Below, in pieces: positions 37,275 through 46,703 of a DNA stretch of 64,000 nucleotides. The stretch covers positions 42,099 through 106,098 of the forward strand of contig JAUNVM010000001.1 in NCBI GenBank assembly GCA_030537635.1, in the 5' to 3' direction. The stretch is from Flaviflexus sp. GTDB taxonomy: Bacteria > Actinomycetota > Actinomycetes > Actinomycetales > Actinomycetaceae. Under the pieces are notes generated by a model. That model was not told where the DNA came from. It saw only the letters and a program-made list of their open reading frames with translations, and made no database searches. A program made the translations under genes and the position numbers. Position 1 is the first letter of the stretch. Each line of letters starts with the position of its first letter.

Positions 37275-38282
37275 TCACACTAGTCGAGGACGATGCTCCT
37301 CATTGGCTTCCGCCGGCTCTTCTCGAGCGCCAAGCAGGCGGCGCAGGGAAGCCACCCGCTCCGGATCCCCTTCATCCAGGGCACAATCCGCCCCGGCATT
37401 GTGATCGCAGCCGCGCGGACAGAAGGTGGAGAGCTCGGCCAGATCCGGGAAGGCGCCAATGATGTCGGCGTCCTCGACGTGGGCGAGGCCGAAAGAGCGC
37501 ACCCCGGGGGTGTCGATGATGATGCCGCCGCCCGGGACGTCAAAGGCGATCGCGGACGAGGAGGTGTGCCGGCCCCGGCCGGTCACCTCGTTGACACCGC
37601 CGGTGGCCCGGTCCGCGTCGGGAATGAGGGCGTTGATAAGAGTGGACTTACCAACCCCGGAGTGGCCGATGAGGACGGAAGAGTGACCGGGCAGCAGTGC
37701 CGCGACGTCCTCGATTCCAGAGGGCGGTTCCATGGAGGTGGTGAGCACCCTGAGCCCCAGGCCCGCGTAGCGTGCAAGTAGCTCGTCCGGCTCGGCCAGA
37801 TCCGCCTTGGTGAGCACCAAAATGGGCTCCATTCCAGCATCGTAGGCGGCGACCAGGCAGCGATCGATCATGCCCGGGCGGGGCTCGGGCTGGGCGAGAG
37901 CCGCGGTGATGAGGAGCTGATCGGCGTTGGCGACGATGACCCGCTCGGTGCGGGCCGATTCGCCCTCCTCGGCGCTGCGGCGCAGGGCGGTGGTGCGCTC
38001 GGTGACGGCGACGATCCGGGCGAGGGAGCCCTCCTTGCCGGATAGATCACCCACCACCTTGACCTTGTCACCCACGACGACGGCGCCCCGACCAAGCTCC
38101 CGAGCAGTGACGGCCACAAGGTCGCGGTCACCGAGGCGTAGCTGATATCGGCCCCGGTCGACCCGGTAGCAGATCGCCTCCGGAGCATCGGAATAGTCGG
38201 GCCGACGCTTGGTGCGTGGGCGGGAGCCGCGTCGGGGCGGGCGGATCCGTACCCGCGGATCATCCGTTCCGGTATCCCTCAC
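37275..38282 (-). CDS. rsgA: Ribosome small-subunit GTPase RsgA
   Basis: A 335-residue circularly permuted GTPase that helps mature the 30S subunit. An OB-fold part (RYQLRLGDRDLVAVTA) precedes the permuted G-motifs: TKAD (G4), GHSGVGKSTLINAL (G1), DTPGVRSFGL (G3), then the zinc knuckle FCPRGCDHNAGADC. I chose the GTG at 38282 because it overlaps the aroA stop as GTGA and gives the usual VRDTGTDDPRVRIRPPRRG beginning; an ATG at 38336 would lie well inside aroA. The pairing with aroA is common in actinobacteria. Confidence 0.93.
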   Translation of the reverse strand: MRDTGTDDPRVRIRPPRRGSRPRTKRRPDYSDAPEAICYRVDRGRYQLRLGDRDLVAVTARELGRGAVVVGDKVKVVGDLSGKEGSLARIVAVTERTTALRRSAEEGESARTERVIVANADQLLITAALAQPEPRPGMIDRCLVAAYDAGMEPILVLTKADLAEPDELLARYAGLGLRVLTTSMEPPSGIEDVAALLPGHSSVLIGHSGVGKSTLINALIPDADRATGGVNEVTGRGRHTSSSAIAFDVPGGGIIIDTPGVRSFGLAHVEDADIIGAFPDLAELSTFCPRGCDHNAGADCALDEGDPERVASLRRLLGAREEPAEANEEHRPRLV

Positions 38283-39577
38283 GAACCCGCCTCCGAAGAG
38301 CGCGCCTCCGAAGAGCCCTCCACCAGGTTCATCCACAGCTGCGGGAAGGTGGGCAGGGTCTTGGACGTGCAGGCAATATCCTCGACCATGATCCCGTCTT
38401 GGACCAGGCCGAGGATGGCGCCGAAGGTGGCCATGCGGTGATCTTCGTAGGAGGAGATGATGGCGGGACGTAGCCGGGCGGGCGTAATGATCAGACCATC
38501 ATCGGTTGCCCGGGCGCCTACTCCCGCGCGAGTGAGCTCGGTTTCCAGGGCGGCCAGCCGGTCGGTTTCGTGCCCGCGCAGGTGGGCCACCCCGGTGATT
38601 CTCGTGGGGGAGGAGGCGCAGGCAGCCACGGCAGCCAGGGTGGGAACGAGCTCGCCGGCCGCTGACATGTCGATGCTGTCGATTCCGGTGAGCCGCCCGC
38701 CGGTGACCACGAGGTTGCCGCCTTCGCGCCGGCACGTGGCTCCCATTCTTTCCAGAATCTCGGGAAACAGGGCCCCGGGCTGGGTGGTGGCGGCGGGCCA
38801 CACGGTGCTCACCTCTCCGCCGGTGACGGCGGCCGCGGCGAGGAATGGGGCGGCGTTCGACAGGTCGGGCTCGACCTCGATGTCGCCGGGATGAAGCGGG
38901 CCTTCGGCCACACGCCAGCCTCGCTCGGTGCGCTCGACTGTGGCGCCGGCAGCCCTGAGCAGCCCCACGGTCATGTCCACGTGCGGTCCCGAGGGCACGG
39001 CCCCGGTGAGCTCGATGCTGAGGCCCCCTGGGTAGCGGGGAGCGGCAAGCAGGAGGGCGGAGAGGAACTGGGAGGAGGCCGATGAGTCGAGGAGAACCCG
39101 CCCGCCCCGGACCGGTCCGGTGATCGTCAGGGGCAGGCTCGCCCCATCGGGCGCCGTCACGGTGGCGCCGAGGGAAGAAAGGGCGTCAAGCAACGGGGCA
39201 ATTGGCCGTCTGGCCATGGCCTCATCACCGGTGAAGCGAATCTCGCCGGCCAGCGGGGCGAGGGCGGCAAGGAAACGGAAAACCGTTCCGGCGAGACCCA
39301 CGTCGATGTCGGCGGGGCGCAGGGGAGCGGGGTGGATGGTGACGTCAGTGCCAGTGGCCGTCACCGTGGCGCCGAGGCGGCTGAGCGCCTCGAGCATGAG
39401 ATCGGTGTCGCGTGAGCGCAGCACTCCGGTCAGCCGAGTCGGCGAATCGGCGAGCGCGGCGAGAAAGAGGTGACGGTTGGTGAGGGACTTGGAGCCCGGA
39501 ATAATAACGTGCCCGCGGACGGGAACCCCCGGCCGAGGAGCCGGCCAGGGGTTCGCGGGAAGAATGAAGGTGGTCAG
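38279..39577 (-). CDS. aroA: 3-Phosphoshikimate 1-carboxyvinyltransferase (EPSP synthase), CTG start
   Basis: A 432-residue shikimate-pathway enzyme. The N-terminal substrate motif IIPGSKSLTNRHLFLAALAD lies upstream of the first ATG/GTG-type start (GTG 39424), so the gene must begin earlier. The only start-like codon in frame is CTG at 39577-39575, which overlaps the upstream TGA stop as CTGA and is preceded by AAGGAGAAGG; that start gives the normal family length. Later motifs: LDSSASSQFLSALLLAAPRY, RGHETDRLAALETEL and SSYEDHRMATFGAI with the catalytic Asp/Glu. It is co-transcribed with rsgA and the hisN-like gene. Confidence 0.9.
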   Translation of the reverse strand: MTTFILPANPWPAPRPGVPVRGHVIIPGSKSLTNRHLFLAALADSPTRLTGVLRSRDTDLMLEALSRLGATVTATGTDVTIHPAPLRPADIDVGLAGTVFRFLAALAPLAGEIRFTGDEAMARRPIAPLLDALSSLGATVTAPDGASLPLTITGPVRGGRVLLDSSASSQFLSALLLAAPRYPGGLSIELTGAVPSGPHVDMTVGLLRAAGATVERTERGWRVAEGPLHPGDIEVEPDLSNAAPFLAAAAVTGGEVSTVWPAATTQPGALFPEILERMGATCRREGGNLVVTGGRLTGIDSIDMSAAGELVPTLAAVAACASSPTRITGVAHLRGHETDRLAALETELTRAGVGARATDDGLIITPARLRPAIISSYEDHRMATFGAILGLVQDGIMVEDIACTSKTLPTFPQLWMNLVEGSSEARSSEAGS

Positions 39578-40116
39578 TTCTTTGCCTTCTCCTTGAGGCG
39601 GGCGGCCTTGGCCTTCGCCTTCTCCCTGACAGAATCCATCTCCGCCTCGTACTTGTCAGCCAGCAGGCCGAGCTCGCGCTTGTGATCCTTGCGGTGCTCG
39701 AGGCGCCAGGCCAGCGAGGGCTTGCCGCGGCGGTCACCGGCGGCGACAAGGGCGCCGCCCACGAGGCCGACCGAGGTCAGCAGACCGGAAAGGGAGGCCT
39801 CGGAGTCATCGGAGATGAAAACGGGATTCTTCGCCAGGCCCACCGGGATCTCGGTGAGCGCAAGAGTGAGGGCGGACAGGCGGGGCTTCTTGCCGAGGGC
39901 CATGCCCAGCCCGGCGCCGATGCGCACGCCTCCGATGATGCGCGTGGCGGTCATCAACGAGGAATCGGAAAGCTCACCAACACCGAGCTTTTCCAGGATG
40001 GGGTTGAGGCGCTGGCCGGCCTCAACGTGATCCTCGGGGTTGCGCGCTGCGTCAACGCCGGAGGCGATGAACGGGGCGGCGAGGAAGGGACGGGCTAGTG
40101 CAGTTAGAATACTCAT
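39574..40116 (-). CDS. DoxX-family membrane protein
   Basis: A 180-residue membrane protein with about four helices in the first 125 residues. The start MSILTALARPFLAAPFIASG and the later TRIIGGVRIGAGLGMALG fit the DoxX pattern; a charged Lys/Ala/Glu-rich coiled tail follows (KYEAEMDSVREKAKAKAARL). I chose the ATG at 40116: a GACAAT hexamer ends 6 nt upstream, suggesting a leaderless mRNA. A GTG 21 nt upstream is in frame but overlaps that hexamer. It starts the operon with aroA, overlapping it by 4 bp. Confidence 0.75.
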   Translation of the reverse strand: MSILTALARPFLAAPFIASGVDAARNPEDHVEAGQRLNPILEKLGVGELSDSSLMTATRIIGGVRIGAGLGMALGKKPRLSALTLALTEIPVGLAKNPVFISDDSEASLSGLLTSVGLVGGALVAAGDRRGKPSLAWRLEHRKDHKRELGLLADKYEAEMDSVREKAKAKAARLKEKAKN

Positions 40117-40149
40117 GGTCCCATTGTCTCGCACCACGAGCGCAAAGTG

Positions 40150-40173
40150 AACCGGAACGGCAAAGTTCCGGTT
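40150..40173 (-). terminator. Hairpin terminator of the GntR gene
   Basis: Read leftward, AACCGGAAC and GTTCCGGTT form a perfect 9-bp stem with a TTTGCC loop, beginning in the TAA stop codon and followed by CACTTTG. Confidence 0.55.
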
Positions 40174-40942
40174 AGCTCACCTGCTGAAGAATGTCGAGAA
40201 GCGGCTGGTAGTGGTCGTGAATCGCGGCCTTGTAAGCCTCGAGGTCCCCCGACTCGGCGGCCTCGAGCATCTTTTTGTGATTGTGCGCGGTTGCCAGCAG
40301 GGAGGCTTCTCCGGTGGGCAATTGGGGAACCACCGCCATGTGCACCATCCACATCGCCCCGGTCAGCTGCTCCATGAGCGCATTACCGGTGCCGGCCACG
40401 AGACGCTGGTGGAAAGCAATGTCCTCCTCGAGGAACTTCTTGCCGGCATCGGCCTTCTCGATCATGCGGTTGACGAGCTCATGCAGGTCCTCGTGGTGTT
40501 GTCCACCCAGATCCGCCACCACCTCGGCGGCGATGCCAAGCTCGAGGATCTGGCGCACGGCGACGACCTCGCACAGCGATTCGATGGAATCGGCGGCCAT
40601 GGAGGCGCGCAGCACCATGGTCTTAACGAACGGGCTCATCGACAGTTCCCCGACGTAGGTGCCCCGCCCCTGGCGGACGGCCACAATGTCGAGGGCCTGC
40701 AACTTGCGTAGCGCCTCGCGCACCGAGGAACGCGAGACCCCGAGGTCGGCGCACAGCTCGGCCTCGGTGGGCAGTGGATCACCCGGGCGCAGATTCGAGG
40801 CAAGAATGTACTGTTCGATGGCCTCCATCGTCGCCTCGGCGCGATTGATCACGGGAACCCCAACGCGCCGCCTCACGGAGGCAGTGCGCTCAAGCTGGGC
40901 GACAATCGACTCGATTGATTCGCGCTGTGGATTCTCGGCCAT
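40172..40942 (-). CDS. GntR-family (FCD-type) regulator of the amino-sugar locus, NanR-like
   Basis: A 256-residue transcription factor. The winged helix is at about residues 37-105 (PLPTEAELCADLGVSRSSVR and EALRKLQALDIVAVRQGRGT); the C-terminal all-helical FCD ligand domain has the metal-binding Asp/His pattern EEDIAFHQRLVAGTGN and TAHNHKKMLEA. It is divergent from the sialic acid transport operon and most likely controls it. I chose the ATG at 40942, since TACCAT ends 6 nt upstream and homology starts there. The ligand (sialic acid, ManNAc-6-P or another) cannot be read from the sequence. Confidence 0.85.
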   Translation of the reverse strand: MAENPQRESIESIVAQLERTASVRRRVGVPVINRAEATMEAIEQYILASNLRPGDPLPTEAELCADLGVSRSSVREALRKLQALDIVAVRQGRGTYVGELSMSPFVKTMVLRASMAADSIESLCEVVAVRQILELGIAAEVVADLGGQHHEDLHELVNRMIEKADAGKKFLEEDIAFHQRLVAGTGNALMEQLTGAMWMVHMAVVPQLPTGEASLLATAHNHKKMLEAAESGDLEAYKAAIHDHYQPLLDILQQVS

Positions 40943-41050
40943 GCGGACATGGTAGCACCGCGATCCATCACATTTGGCCTGTCCGGAAAGCCCGATCCCC
41001 CATTGGCCGGTGTGATTTTTGACAATATCCAGCAATCCTTGCTGTTCGAG

Positions 41051-41110
41051 TTGCGTATGTATGACGTCCGATCTATACTGCTGCCAACGGCATCTGACAG
41101 ATGTCTGACA
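41051..41110 (+). promoter_or_regulatory. Promoter and candidate operator of the sialic acid operon
   Basis: TTGCGT (41051-41056), a 17-bp spacer and TATACT (41074-41079) form a good sigma-70-type promoter with a start near 41086. Directly downstream lie two TCTGACA repeats (41093-41099 and 41104-41110), spaced 11 bp apart, and the palindrome CATCTG-A-CAGATG (41091-41103). ATGTCTGACAA fits the GntR half-site form GT-NNN-AC. A repressor bound here would block initiation. The adjacent GntR protein is the likely binder (inference). Confidence 0.65.
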
Positions 41111-41133
41111 AGTTCTCAACGGAGAGGAACGCG

Positions 41134-42702
41134 ATGCGTACCAGCAAGTCCCGTGTCACCGGCGTGGTGGCGCTGACCTCGGCCATTGCGCTGACGCTGT
41201 CTGCCTGTGGCGGCGGCGATACCGGATCCACCGACAATAGTGGTGGAGCGGGGGACGAGGGCGGCACGTCGACGATTACGGCGGCCGTCGCCTACGAAAC
41301 CAGCAACTATCACCCGTCGAATACCTCCTCGGCCCTGGCCCTGGGGTCGAACTGGCATGTGGTGGAGGGTCTGTACGACCTCAACATGCACGACTTCACC
41401 CCGTACAAGGCGCTCGCCGCGGATGATGATCTCACCGAGGTCTCCGAGACCGAGTACGAGGTCACCTTGCGCGACGGTGCGAAGTTCTCCGACGGCTCGG
41501 ATGTCACGTCCGAGGATGTGGTGAAGTCCTTCGAGCGGACGATGGATCCGGATGGCCTGTACATTTCCATGCTGTCCTTCATCGATTCGGTCGAGGCGAA
41601 GGATGAGTCCACCGTGACCATCAATCTCAAGCACCCCTTCTCGCTGACGAAGGAGCGCCTGTCGCTCGTCAAGATCGTTCCGGCTGATGCCTCGGATGAT
41701 GAGCTCACCTCCAAGCCGATCGGCACCGGCCCGTGGAAGTATGATTCGATCTCCGAGCAGGAGCTCGTCTTCTCCCCGAATGAGCACTACAACGGCGATC
41801 ATCCGGCCGAGGCCGATGAGATGAAGTGGCAGATCATCATGGATGACACCGCCCGCACCACCGCCATGCAGGAGGGCACCGTCCAGGTCATGGAGAACGT
41901 GCCTGCCGATGCGATCGAGCAGATCAAGTCCTCGGGCGCCGAGGCGGAGACCGTTCAGGGCTTCAACCTGCCCTTCCTCATGTTCAACACGAAGAAGGCT
42001 CCCTTCGATGATGAGAAGGTCCGCCAGGCCTTCTTCTACGCGATCGACACCGAGAAGCTCATCCAGAATGCGCTGTCGGGCGAGGCCACCCCGGCGAAGT
42101 CCTTCCTCCCGGAGGACCACCCGAACTTCCACGAGGCGAAGAACGTCTTCACCTACGATCCGGATAAGGCGAAGGAGCTGCTCGACGAGGCCGGTGTTTC
42201 CGATCTCTCGCTCACGCTGCTCACCACCGATCACGGCTGGATCGAGGCCCTGTCCCCGCAGATCAAGAACGATCTCGAGGCCATCGGGCTCAGCGTTGAC
42301 ATTCACTCGGAGGCTTCCTCCTCGCTGTACGCCAACAACACCGATGTGGAGTCCCCGGACTTCGACGTGGTGCTCGCCCCCGGCGATCCCTCGGTCTTCG
42401 GCAACGACCCGGATCTCCTCATGAACTGGTGGTACGGCGATAACACGTGGACCAATTCGCGCACCCAGTGGGCCGATTCCGCAGGCTTCACCCAGCTCCA
42501 GGGCATCCTGCTTGAGGCCGTGCAGCTGACCGATGCCGAGCAGCAGGACAAGTGGAACGAGGCCTTCGACCTCATCTCGGAGCAGGTTCCGCTCTACCCG
42601 CTGTTCCACCGCACGCTCACCACTGCGTACTCCGGCGACCTTGACGGGTTCCAGCCGATCTCCACGACTGGCCTCAACTTCATCGATACGAAGCTGAAGT
42701 AA
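41134..42702 (+). CDS. ABC transporter substrate-binding lipoprotein (SatA-like)
   Basis: A 522-residue family-5 (peptide/nickel type) solute-binding protein. The signal peptide ends in the lipobox LTLSAC with the lipidated Cys25, so it is anchored outside the membrane. Family segments: TLRDGAKFSDGSDVTSEDVV, FNTKKAPFDDEKVRQAFFYA and GIL...NEAFDLISEQVPLYP. I chose the ATG at 41134 behind GGAGAGG. The surrounding nan genes and the fused permease-ATPase suggest a SAT3/SatABCD-type sialic acid importer, not a peptide importer; that is inference from context. Confidence 0.85.
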   Translation: MRTSKSRVTGVVALTSAIALTLSACGGGDTGSTDNSGGAGDEGGTSTITAAVAYETSNYHPSNTSSALALGSNWHVVEGLYDLNMHDFTPYKALAADDDLTEVSETEYEVTLRDGAKFSDGSDVTSEDVVKSFERTMDPDGLYISMLSFIDSVEAKDESTVTINLKHPFSLTKERLSLVKIVPADASDDELTSKPIGTGPWKYDSISEQELVFSPNEHYNGDHPAEADEMKWQIIMDDTARTTAMQEGTVQVMENVPADAIEQIKSSGAEAETVQGFNLPFLMFNTKKAPFDDEKVRQAFFYAIDTEKLIQNALSGEATPAKSFLPEDHPNFHEAKNVFTYDPDKAKELLDEAGVSDLSLTLLTTDHGWIEALSPQIKNDLEAIGLSVDIHSEASSSLYANNTDVESPDFDVVLAPGDPSVFGNDPDLLMNWWYGDNTWTNSRTQWADSAGFTQLQGILLEAVQLTDAEQQDKWNEAFDLISEQVPLYPLFHRTLTTAYSGDLDGFQPISTTGLNFIDTKLK

Positions 42703-42737
42703 CGGTCATCTACCCCTAGCGGGTTACCCCGCCGTCA

Positions 42738-42770
42738 GGGAGGGGCGCACCGCGCCCCTCCCTTTCTTTA
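42738..42770 (+). terminator. Strong intrinsic terminator between binding protein and permease genes
   Basis: GGGAGGGGCGC (42738-42748) and GCGCCCCTCCC (42752-42762) form a perfect 11-bp stem with an ACC loop, followed by TTTCTTTATCT. Partial read-through would make much more binding protein than membrane components. Confidence 0.85.
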
Positions 42771-42809
42771 TCTCAGCCCGCCCCGCCGGGCCCCCTAGAG
42801 GAGCACACC

Positions 42810-43766
42810 GTGAACAACCTTCTGCGCCTTATCGGCCGGCGACTCGTTGCGCTGCCCATCATGGTCATTGGCGTGACGTTCCTCGTCTTCTTCCTCATGT
42901 CGTTCTCCAAGATCGACCCCGCCTACTCCGCCCTCGGCGAGGGCGCCTCCCCGGCGGCCCTCGAGGCCTACCGGGAATCCCACGGCCTCAACGATCCGTG
43001 GATCGTTCAATACTGGAACTTCTTCGTCGGCATGTTCCGCGGCGAGCTCGGAACCTACGGAGCTTCCGAAACCCCCGTCGCCACGCGCGTCATGTCGGCC
43101 TTCCCCATCACCATGCAGCTGACCTTCCTCGGCCTGCTCATCGGCGTTGTCATCGCCCTCGTGCTCGGTGTCATCGCCGCCCTGTACCGGGATCGCTGGC
43201 CCGACCAGGTCATCCGCGTGTTCTCCATCGCCTGCATCGCCACCCCGTCCTTCTGGCTGGCCGTGCTCATGATCCTTCTTTTCTCCTCGATGTGGGGAAT
43301 GCTTCCGGCCTCCGGGCCACTGCCCGCATTTGTCGATGATCCCTCGGGCTGGTTCCGGCGCATGCTGCTACCTTCGGTGGCGCTCGGCGTGCCGGTGGCC
43401 GGTTCGCTCACTCGCGTCATCCGCACCTCGATGGTTGAGGAGCTGGATAAGGACTATGTGCGCACCGCCCTTGGCGCCGGCATTCCCAAGTCCGTCGTCG
43501 TCTCCCGCAACGTGCTGCGCAATGCGCTCATCACCCCGGTGACCGTGCTTGGCCTGCGGATTGGTTATCTCATGGGTGGCGCGGTCGTCATCGAGGTTAT
43601 TTTCAACCTGCCCGGCATGGGCATGGTCATCATCGACGGCGTCCAGCACAACTATCCGACCCTCGTCCAGGGCGTCACCCTCGTCGTGGCCCTCGCCTTC
43701 ATCATCGTCAACATCGTCGTTGACATGCTCTACATCCTCATCAACCCGCGCATTAGGACGGTGTGA
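42810..43766 (+). CDS. ABC transporter permease (DppB/SatB-like)
   Basis: A 318-residue inner-membrane permease with six helices. The N-terminal segment LIGRRLVALPIMVIGVTFLV is typical of the OppB/DppB branch, and the EAA loop RTSMVEELDKDYVRTALGAG contacts the ATPase. GAGGAG lies 5 nt before the GTG start. The stop overlaps the start of the fused permease-ATPase gene. Confidence 0.9.
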   Translation: MNNLLRLIGRRLVALPIMVIGVTFLVFFLMSFSKIDPAYSALGEGASPAALEAYRESHGLNDPWIVQYWNFFVGMFRGELGTYGASETPVATRVMSAFPITMQLTFLGLLIGVVIALVLGVIAALYRDRWPDQVIRVFSIACIATPSFWLAVLMILLFSSMWGMLPASGPLPAFVDDPSGWFRRMLLPSVALGVPVAGSLTRVIRTSMVEELDKDYVRTALGAGIPKSVVVSRNVLRNALITPVTVLGLRIGYLMGGAVVIEVIFNLPGMGMVIIDGVQHNYPTLVQGVTLVVALAFIIVNIVVDMLYILINPRIRTV

Positions 43767-45886
43767 TCATGCGACGCAGACTCACGGAAAAGATGTCCCG
43801 TCCCGGGATCCGGTTCAAGCGAATCAGCGCCATGAGCGTTGGCTCGCGGATCTCGCTGATCGTTCTCATCATCATTGCGATCGCCGCCATTACCGCCCCG
43901 ATCGTTGCCCCGCACGACCCCCTCGCCATCGACATCTCCAAGCAGGCGCCCGATTCGACGCACCTGTTCGGTACCGATGACAAGGGACGCGACGTGCTCT
44001 CCCGCATGATCTACGGCGCCCGCTACTCGCTCGTCATCGGCCTGGCCGCCACCGCCTTCGCGCTGGCCGCCGGCGCCTTCTTCGGCTCGATTGCCGCGGT
44101 GACCCGCAAGTCGATCTCCGAGGTCATCATGCGGATCATGGACATCATCATGTCCTTCCCCGGCATTGCGCTCGCCGCCGTGTTCGTCTCGGTGTTCGGC
44201 AACTCCCTGCCGGTCATCATCTTCGCCATCGGCTTCCTCTACATTCCCCAGCTCACCCGCGTGGTGCGCGCGAATGTCATGAGCGAATACGGCGAGGACT
44301 ACGTCAACGCGGTGGTCGTCTCCGGCGCCCGCGCTCCCTGGATCTTGATTCGCCACGTGGCCCGCAACTGCGCAGCCCCGGTCATGGTGTTTGCCACCGT
44401 GCTGGTCGCCGACGCGATTGTCTTCGAGGCCTCCCTGTCCTTCATCTCCGCCGGCATTGAAGAGCCCACCCCCACGTGGGGTAACATCCTCGCCGATGCT
44501 CGCACGGGCGTGCTGCAGGGACGCTGGTGGCAGGCCCTCTTCCCCGGCCTCGCCATCATGATCACCGTGCTGTGCCTCAACATCCTCTCCGAGGGCATCA
44601 CCGATGCCATGGTGGCCGCGCCCAAGGGCCCGGTGGAGGATAAGCCGCGCACGGATGCCGAGCGGGAGGCTGACCGCCTCCTCGTCGACCCGGTGGCCGC
44701 CCACGCCGCCCAGGCCGAATCCCTCCAGCGCCGCCTCGACGATCTCGTCGCGGTCGAATCCAAGCGGACCGACCGCTACGTCCCGCAGGCCTCCGGGCAG
44801 CCGCTGCTCGAGGTCAAGGACCTGTGCATCAAGTTCCCCCGGCACGGGGACGTCAATGTCGTCGACCGGGTGTCCTTTGCCGTACACCCGGGCGAGACCA
44901 TGGGCCTGGTCGGAGAGTCCGGCTGCGGTAAGTCGATCACGTCGCTCACCGTCATGGGCCTCATCGATCCGAAGGCGACGATTTCCGGCGAGGTGCTCTA
45001 CCAGGGCCGGGACCTGCTGAAGATGAGCGCGAAGGAACGCCAGTCCCTGCTGGGGCACGAGATGGCAATGATCTACCAGGATGCGCTGTCCTCGCTCAAC
45101 CCGTCCATGCTCATCAAATCCCAGATGAAGCAGCTGACCTCGCGCGGCGGAAAGCGCAGCGCCGAGGAGCTGCTCGAGCTTGTCGGCCTGGATCCCAAGC
45201 GCACGCTGGAGTCCTATCCGCACGAGCTGTCCGGCGGCCAGCGCCAGCGCGTCCTCATCGCCATGGCGCTCACCCGCGATCCCAAGCTCGTCATCGCCGA
45301 TGAGCCGACCACGGCACTCGACGTCACGGTTCAAAAGCAGGTCATCGATCTGCTCAACGAGCTGCGCGACAAGCTCGGCTTCGCCATGGTGTTCGTCTCC
45401 CACGACCTCGCGCTCGTCGCCGAGGTGGCGCATTCGATCACGGTCATGTACGCCGGCCAGGTGGTCGAGCAGGCTCCCACGTCGGAGCTGCTCACCAATC
45501 CGCATCACGAATACACCCGCGGCCTGCTCGGCTCCGTGCTCTCCATCGAGTCCGGCTCCGGCCGCCTCCACCAGGTGCCCGGCACCGTGCCCTCGCCGAA
45601 GGATTTCCCCGCCGGCGACCGGTTCGCGCCGCGCTCCTCCCAGCCCGATGTCGGCCTCGATATTCGCCCCGTTGCCACCCAGGTACCCGGCCGGCCCGGC
45701 CACACCTACGCGGCGCTGCCCGAGGGAGAGTCCGGCAAGGCGGCCGTTGCCGTGGCCGAGCGTCCCTCGCTCGGCGATGATCAGGTCGCCCATCAACACG
45801 TACTCAACGAAGCCGCCTACGACGTCGATACCGAGCGAGCGCTCGACATCGACGCGCAGGTCACCGATCCTCAGGAGGAGAAGTGA
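43763..45886 (+). CDS. Fused ABC permease and ATPase (SatC-like)
   Basis: A 707-residue fusion. Residues about 1-290 are a DppC-type permease (six helices, [20 protein letters not shown] and an EAA loop near [16 protein letters not shown]). A charged linker (about 290-345) joins a DppD-type ATPase: Walker [11 protein letters not shown], signature LSGGQRQRV, Walker [13 protein letters not shown], and an oligopeptide-type C-terminus. About 100 further residues are poorly conserved and acidic. No stop or frameshift interrupts the fusion. The same permease-ATPase fusion is known in SatABCD sialic acid importers. The start is GTG 43763 or ATG 43769. Confidence 0.88.
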   Translation: MIMRRRLTEKMSRPGIRFKRISAMSVGSRISLIVLIIIAIAAITAPIVAPHDPLAIDISKQAPDSTHLFGTDDKGRDVLSRMIYGARYSLVIGLAATAFALAAGAFFGSIAAVTRKSISEVIMRIMDIIMSFPGIALAAVFVSVFGNSLPVIIFAIGFLYIPQLTRVVRANVMSEYGEDYVNAVVVSGARAPWILIRHVARNCAAPVMVFATVLVADAIVFEASLSFISAGIEEPTPTWGNILADARTGVLQGRWWQALFPGLAIMITVLCLNILSEGITDAMVAAPKGPVEDKPRTDAEREADRLLVDPVAAHAAQAESLQRRLDDLVAVESKRTDRYVPQASGQPLLEVKDLCIKFPRHGDVNVVDRVSFAVHPGETMGLVGESGCGKSITSLTVMGLIDPKATISGEVLYQGRDLLKMSAKERQSLLGHEMAMIYQDALSSLNPSMLIKSQMKQLTSRGGKRSAEELLELVGLDPKRTLESYPHELSGGQRQRVLIAMALTRDPKLVIADEPTTALDVTVQKQVIDLLNELRDKLGFAMVFVSHDLALVAEVAHSITVMYAGQVVEQAPTSELLTNPHHEYTRGLLGSVLSIESGSGRLHQVPGTVPSPKDFPAGDRFAPRSSQPDVGLDIRPVATQVPGRPGHTYAALPEGESGKAAVAVAERPSLGDDQVAHQHVLNEAAYDVDTERALDIDAQVTDPQEEK

Positions 45887-46686
45887 GCACCCCGATCATT
45901 GAATTGAAGGACGTGCACGTCGTCTTCCGCACCCGCACCGGACCCGTGTTCAAGCCGAATAAGATTCGCGCGGTCGCCGGGGTGTCGATGACGCTCAACC
46001 CGGGGGAGACCCTCGGCATCGTTGGCGAATCCGGCTGCGGCAAGTCAACGACCGCGAATGTCATGTGCGGCCTGCAGGCCCCCACCTCGGGCCAGGTGTT
46101 CTTCAAGGGTGAGGAGGTGACCGACCGGTCCGCGGCCCACCGCCGCATGATCGGCCGGGTTGTCTCCGTCGTCTTCCAGGATCCCTCGACGGCGCTCAAT
46201 GCGCGGATGATGGTGCGCGATCAGCTCGCCGATCCGCTCCGGGTGCATTCGATTGGCACGAAGGAGGAACGCGAGGAGCGGGTCCGCGAACTCATCCGCC
46301 AGGTCGGCCTGCCCGATTCGGCGCTGGATGCCATGCCCGGGCAGCTGTCCGGCGGGCAGCGTCAGCGCGTCGCCATCGCCCGCGCGCTCGCGCTTAAACC
46401 CGATGCCATCATCGCCGATGAGCCCACGAGTGCCCTCGACGTGTCGGTGCGCGCGCAGATCCTCAATCTGCTCACCGATCTCAAGGATGAGCTTGGCCTT
46501 GCCATGGTCTTCATCTCCCACGACATCCAGACCGTACGGTACGTGTCGGATCGGATTGCCGTCATGAATGGCGGAAAGGTCGTCGAGGAGGGCCCGGCCG
46601 CAGATATCCTGGCCCGACCCAAGGATCCGTATACGAGGACGCTGCTTGGTGCGGCGCCGTCGTTGTTGCACCCTATGACTGAGTGA
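45883..46686 (+). CDS. ABC transporter ATPase (DppF/SatD-like)
   Basis: A 267-residue ATP-binding subunit: Walker [13 protein letters not shown]-loop VFQDPSTALNARM, signature LSGGQRQRV, Walker B IIADEPTSALDV, H-loop ISHDIQTVRYVSD. The GTG start overlaps the preceding stop by 4 bp. It would pair with the ATPase half of the fused subunit to complete the importer. The transporter genes are followed after 17 bp by nanA. Confidence 0.92.
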   Translation: MSTPIIELKDVHVVFRTRTGPVFKPNKIRAVAGVSMTLNPGETLGIVGESGCGKSTTANVMCGLQAPTSGQVFFKGEEVTDRSAAHRRMIGRVVSVVFQDPSTALNARMMVRDQLADPLRVHSIGTKEEREERVRELIRQVGLPDSALDAMPGQLSGGQRQRVAIARALALKPDAIIADEPTSALDVSVRAQILNLLTDLKDELGLAMVFISHDIQTVRYVSDRIAVMNGGKVVEEGPAADILARPKDPYTRTLLGAAPSLLHPMTE

Positions 46687-46703
46687 GAAGTAAAGGAATA
46701 ATC

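Noticed and set aside
38283..38336. RsgA beginning at an ATG at 38336
   Set aside because: It would add a Gly/Phe-rich stretch overlapping aroA by 58 bp. The GTG at 38282 overlaps the aroA stop as GTGA and gives the usual family start.
39425..39577. aroA beginning at the GTG at 39424
   Set aside because: That start removes the PGSKSLTNR substrate-binding motif, which is plainly encoded in frame just upstream.
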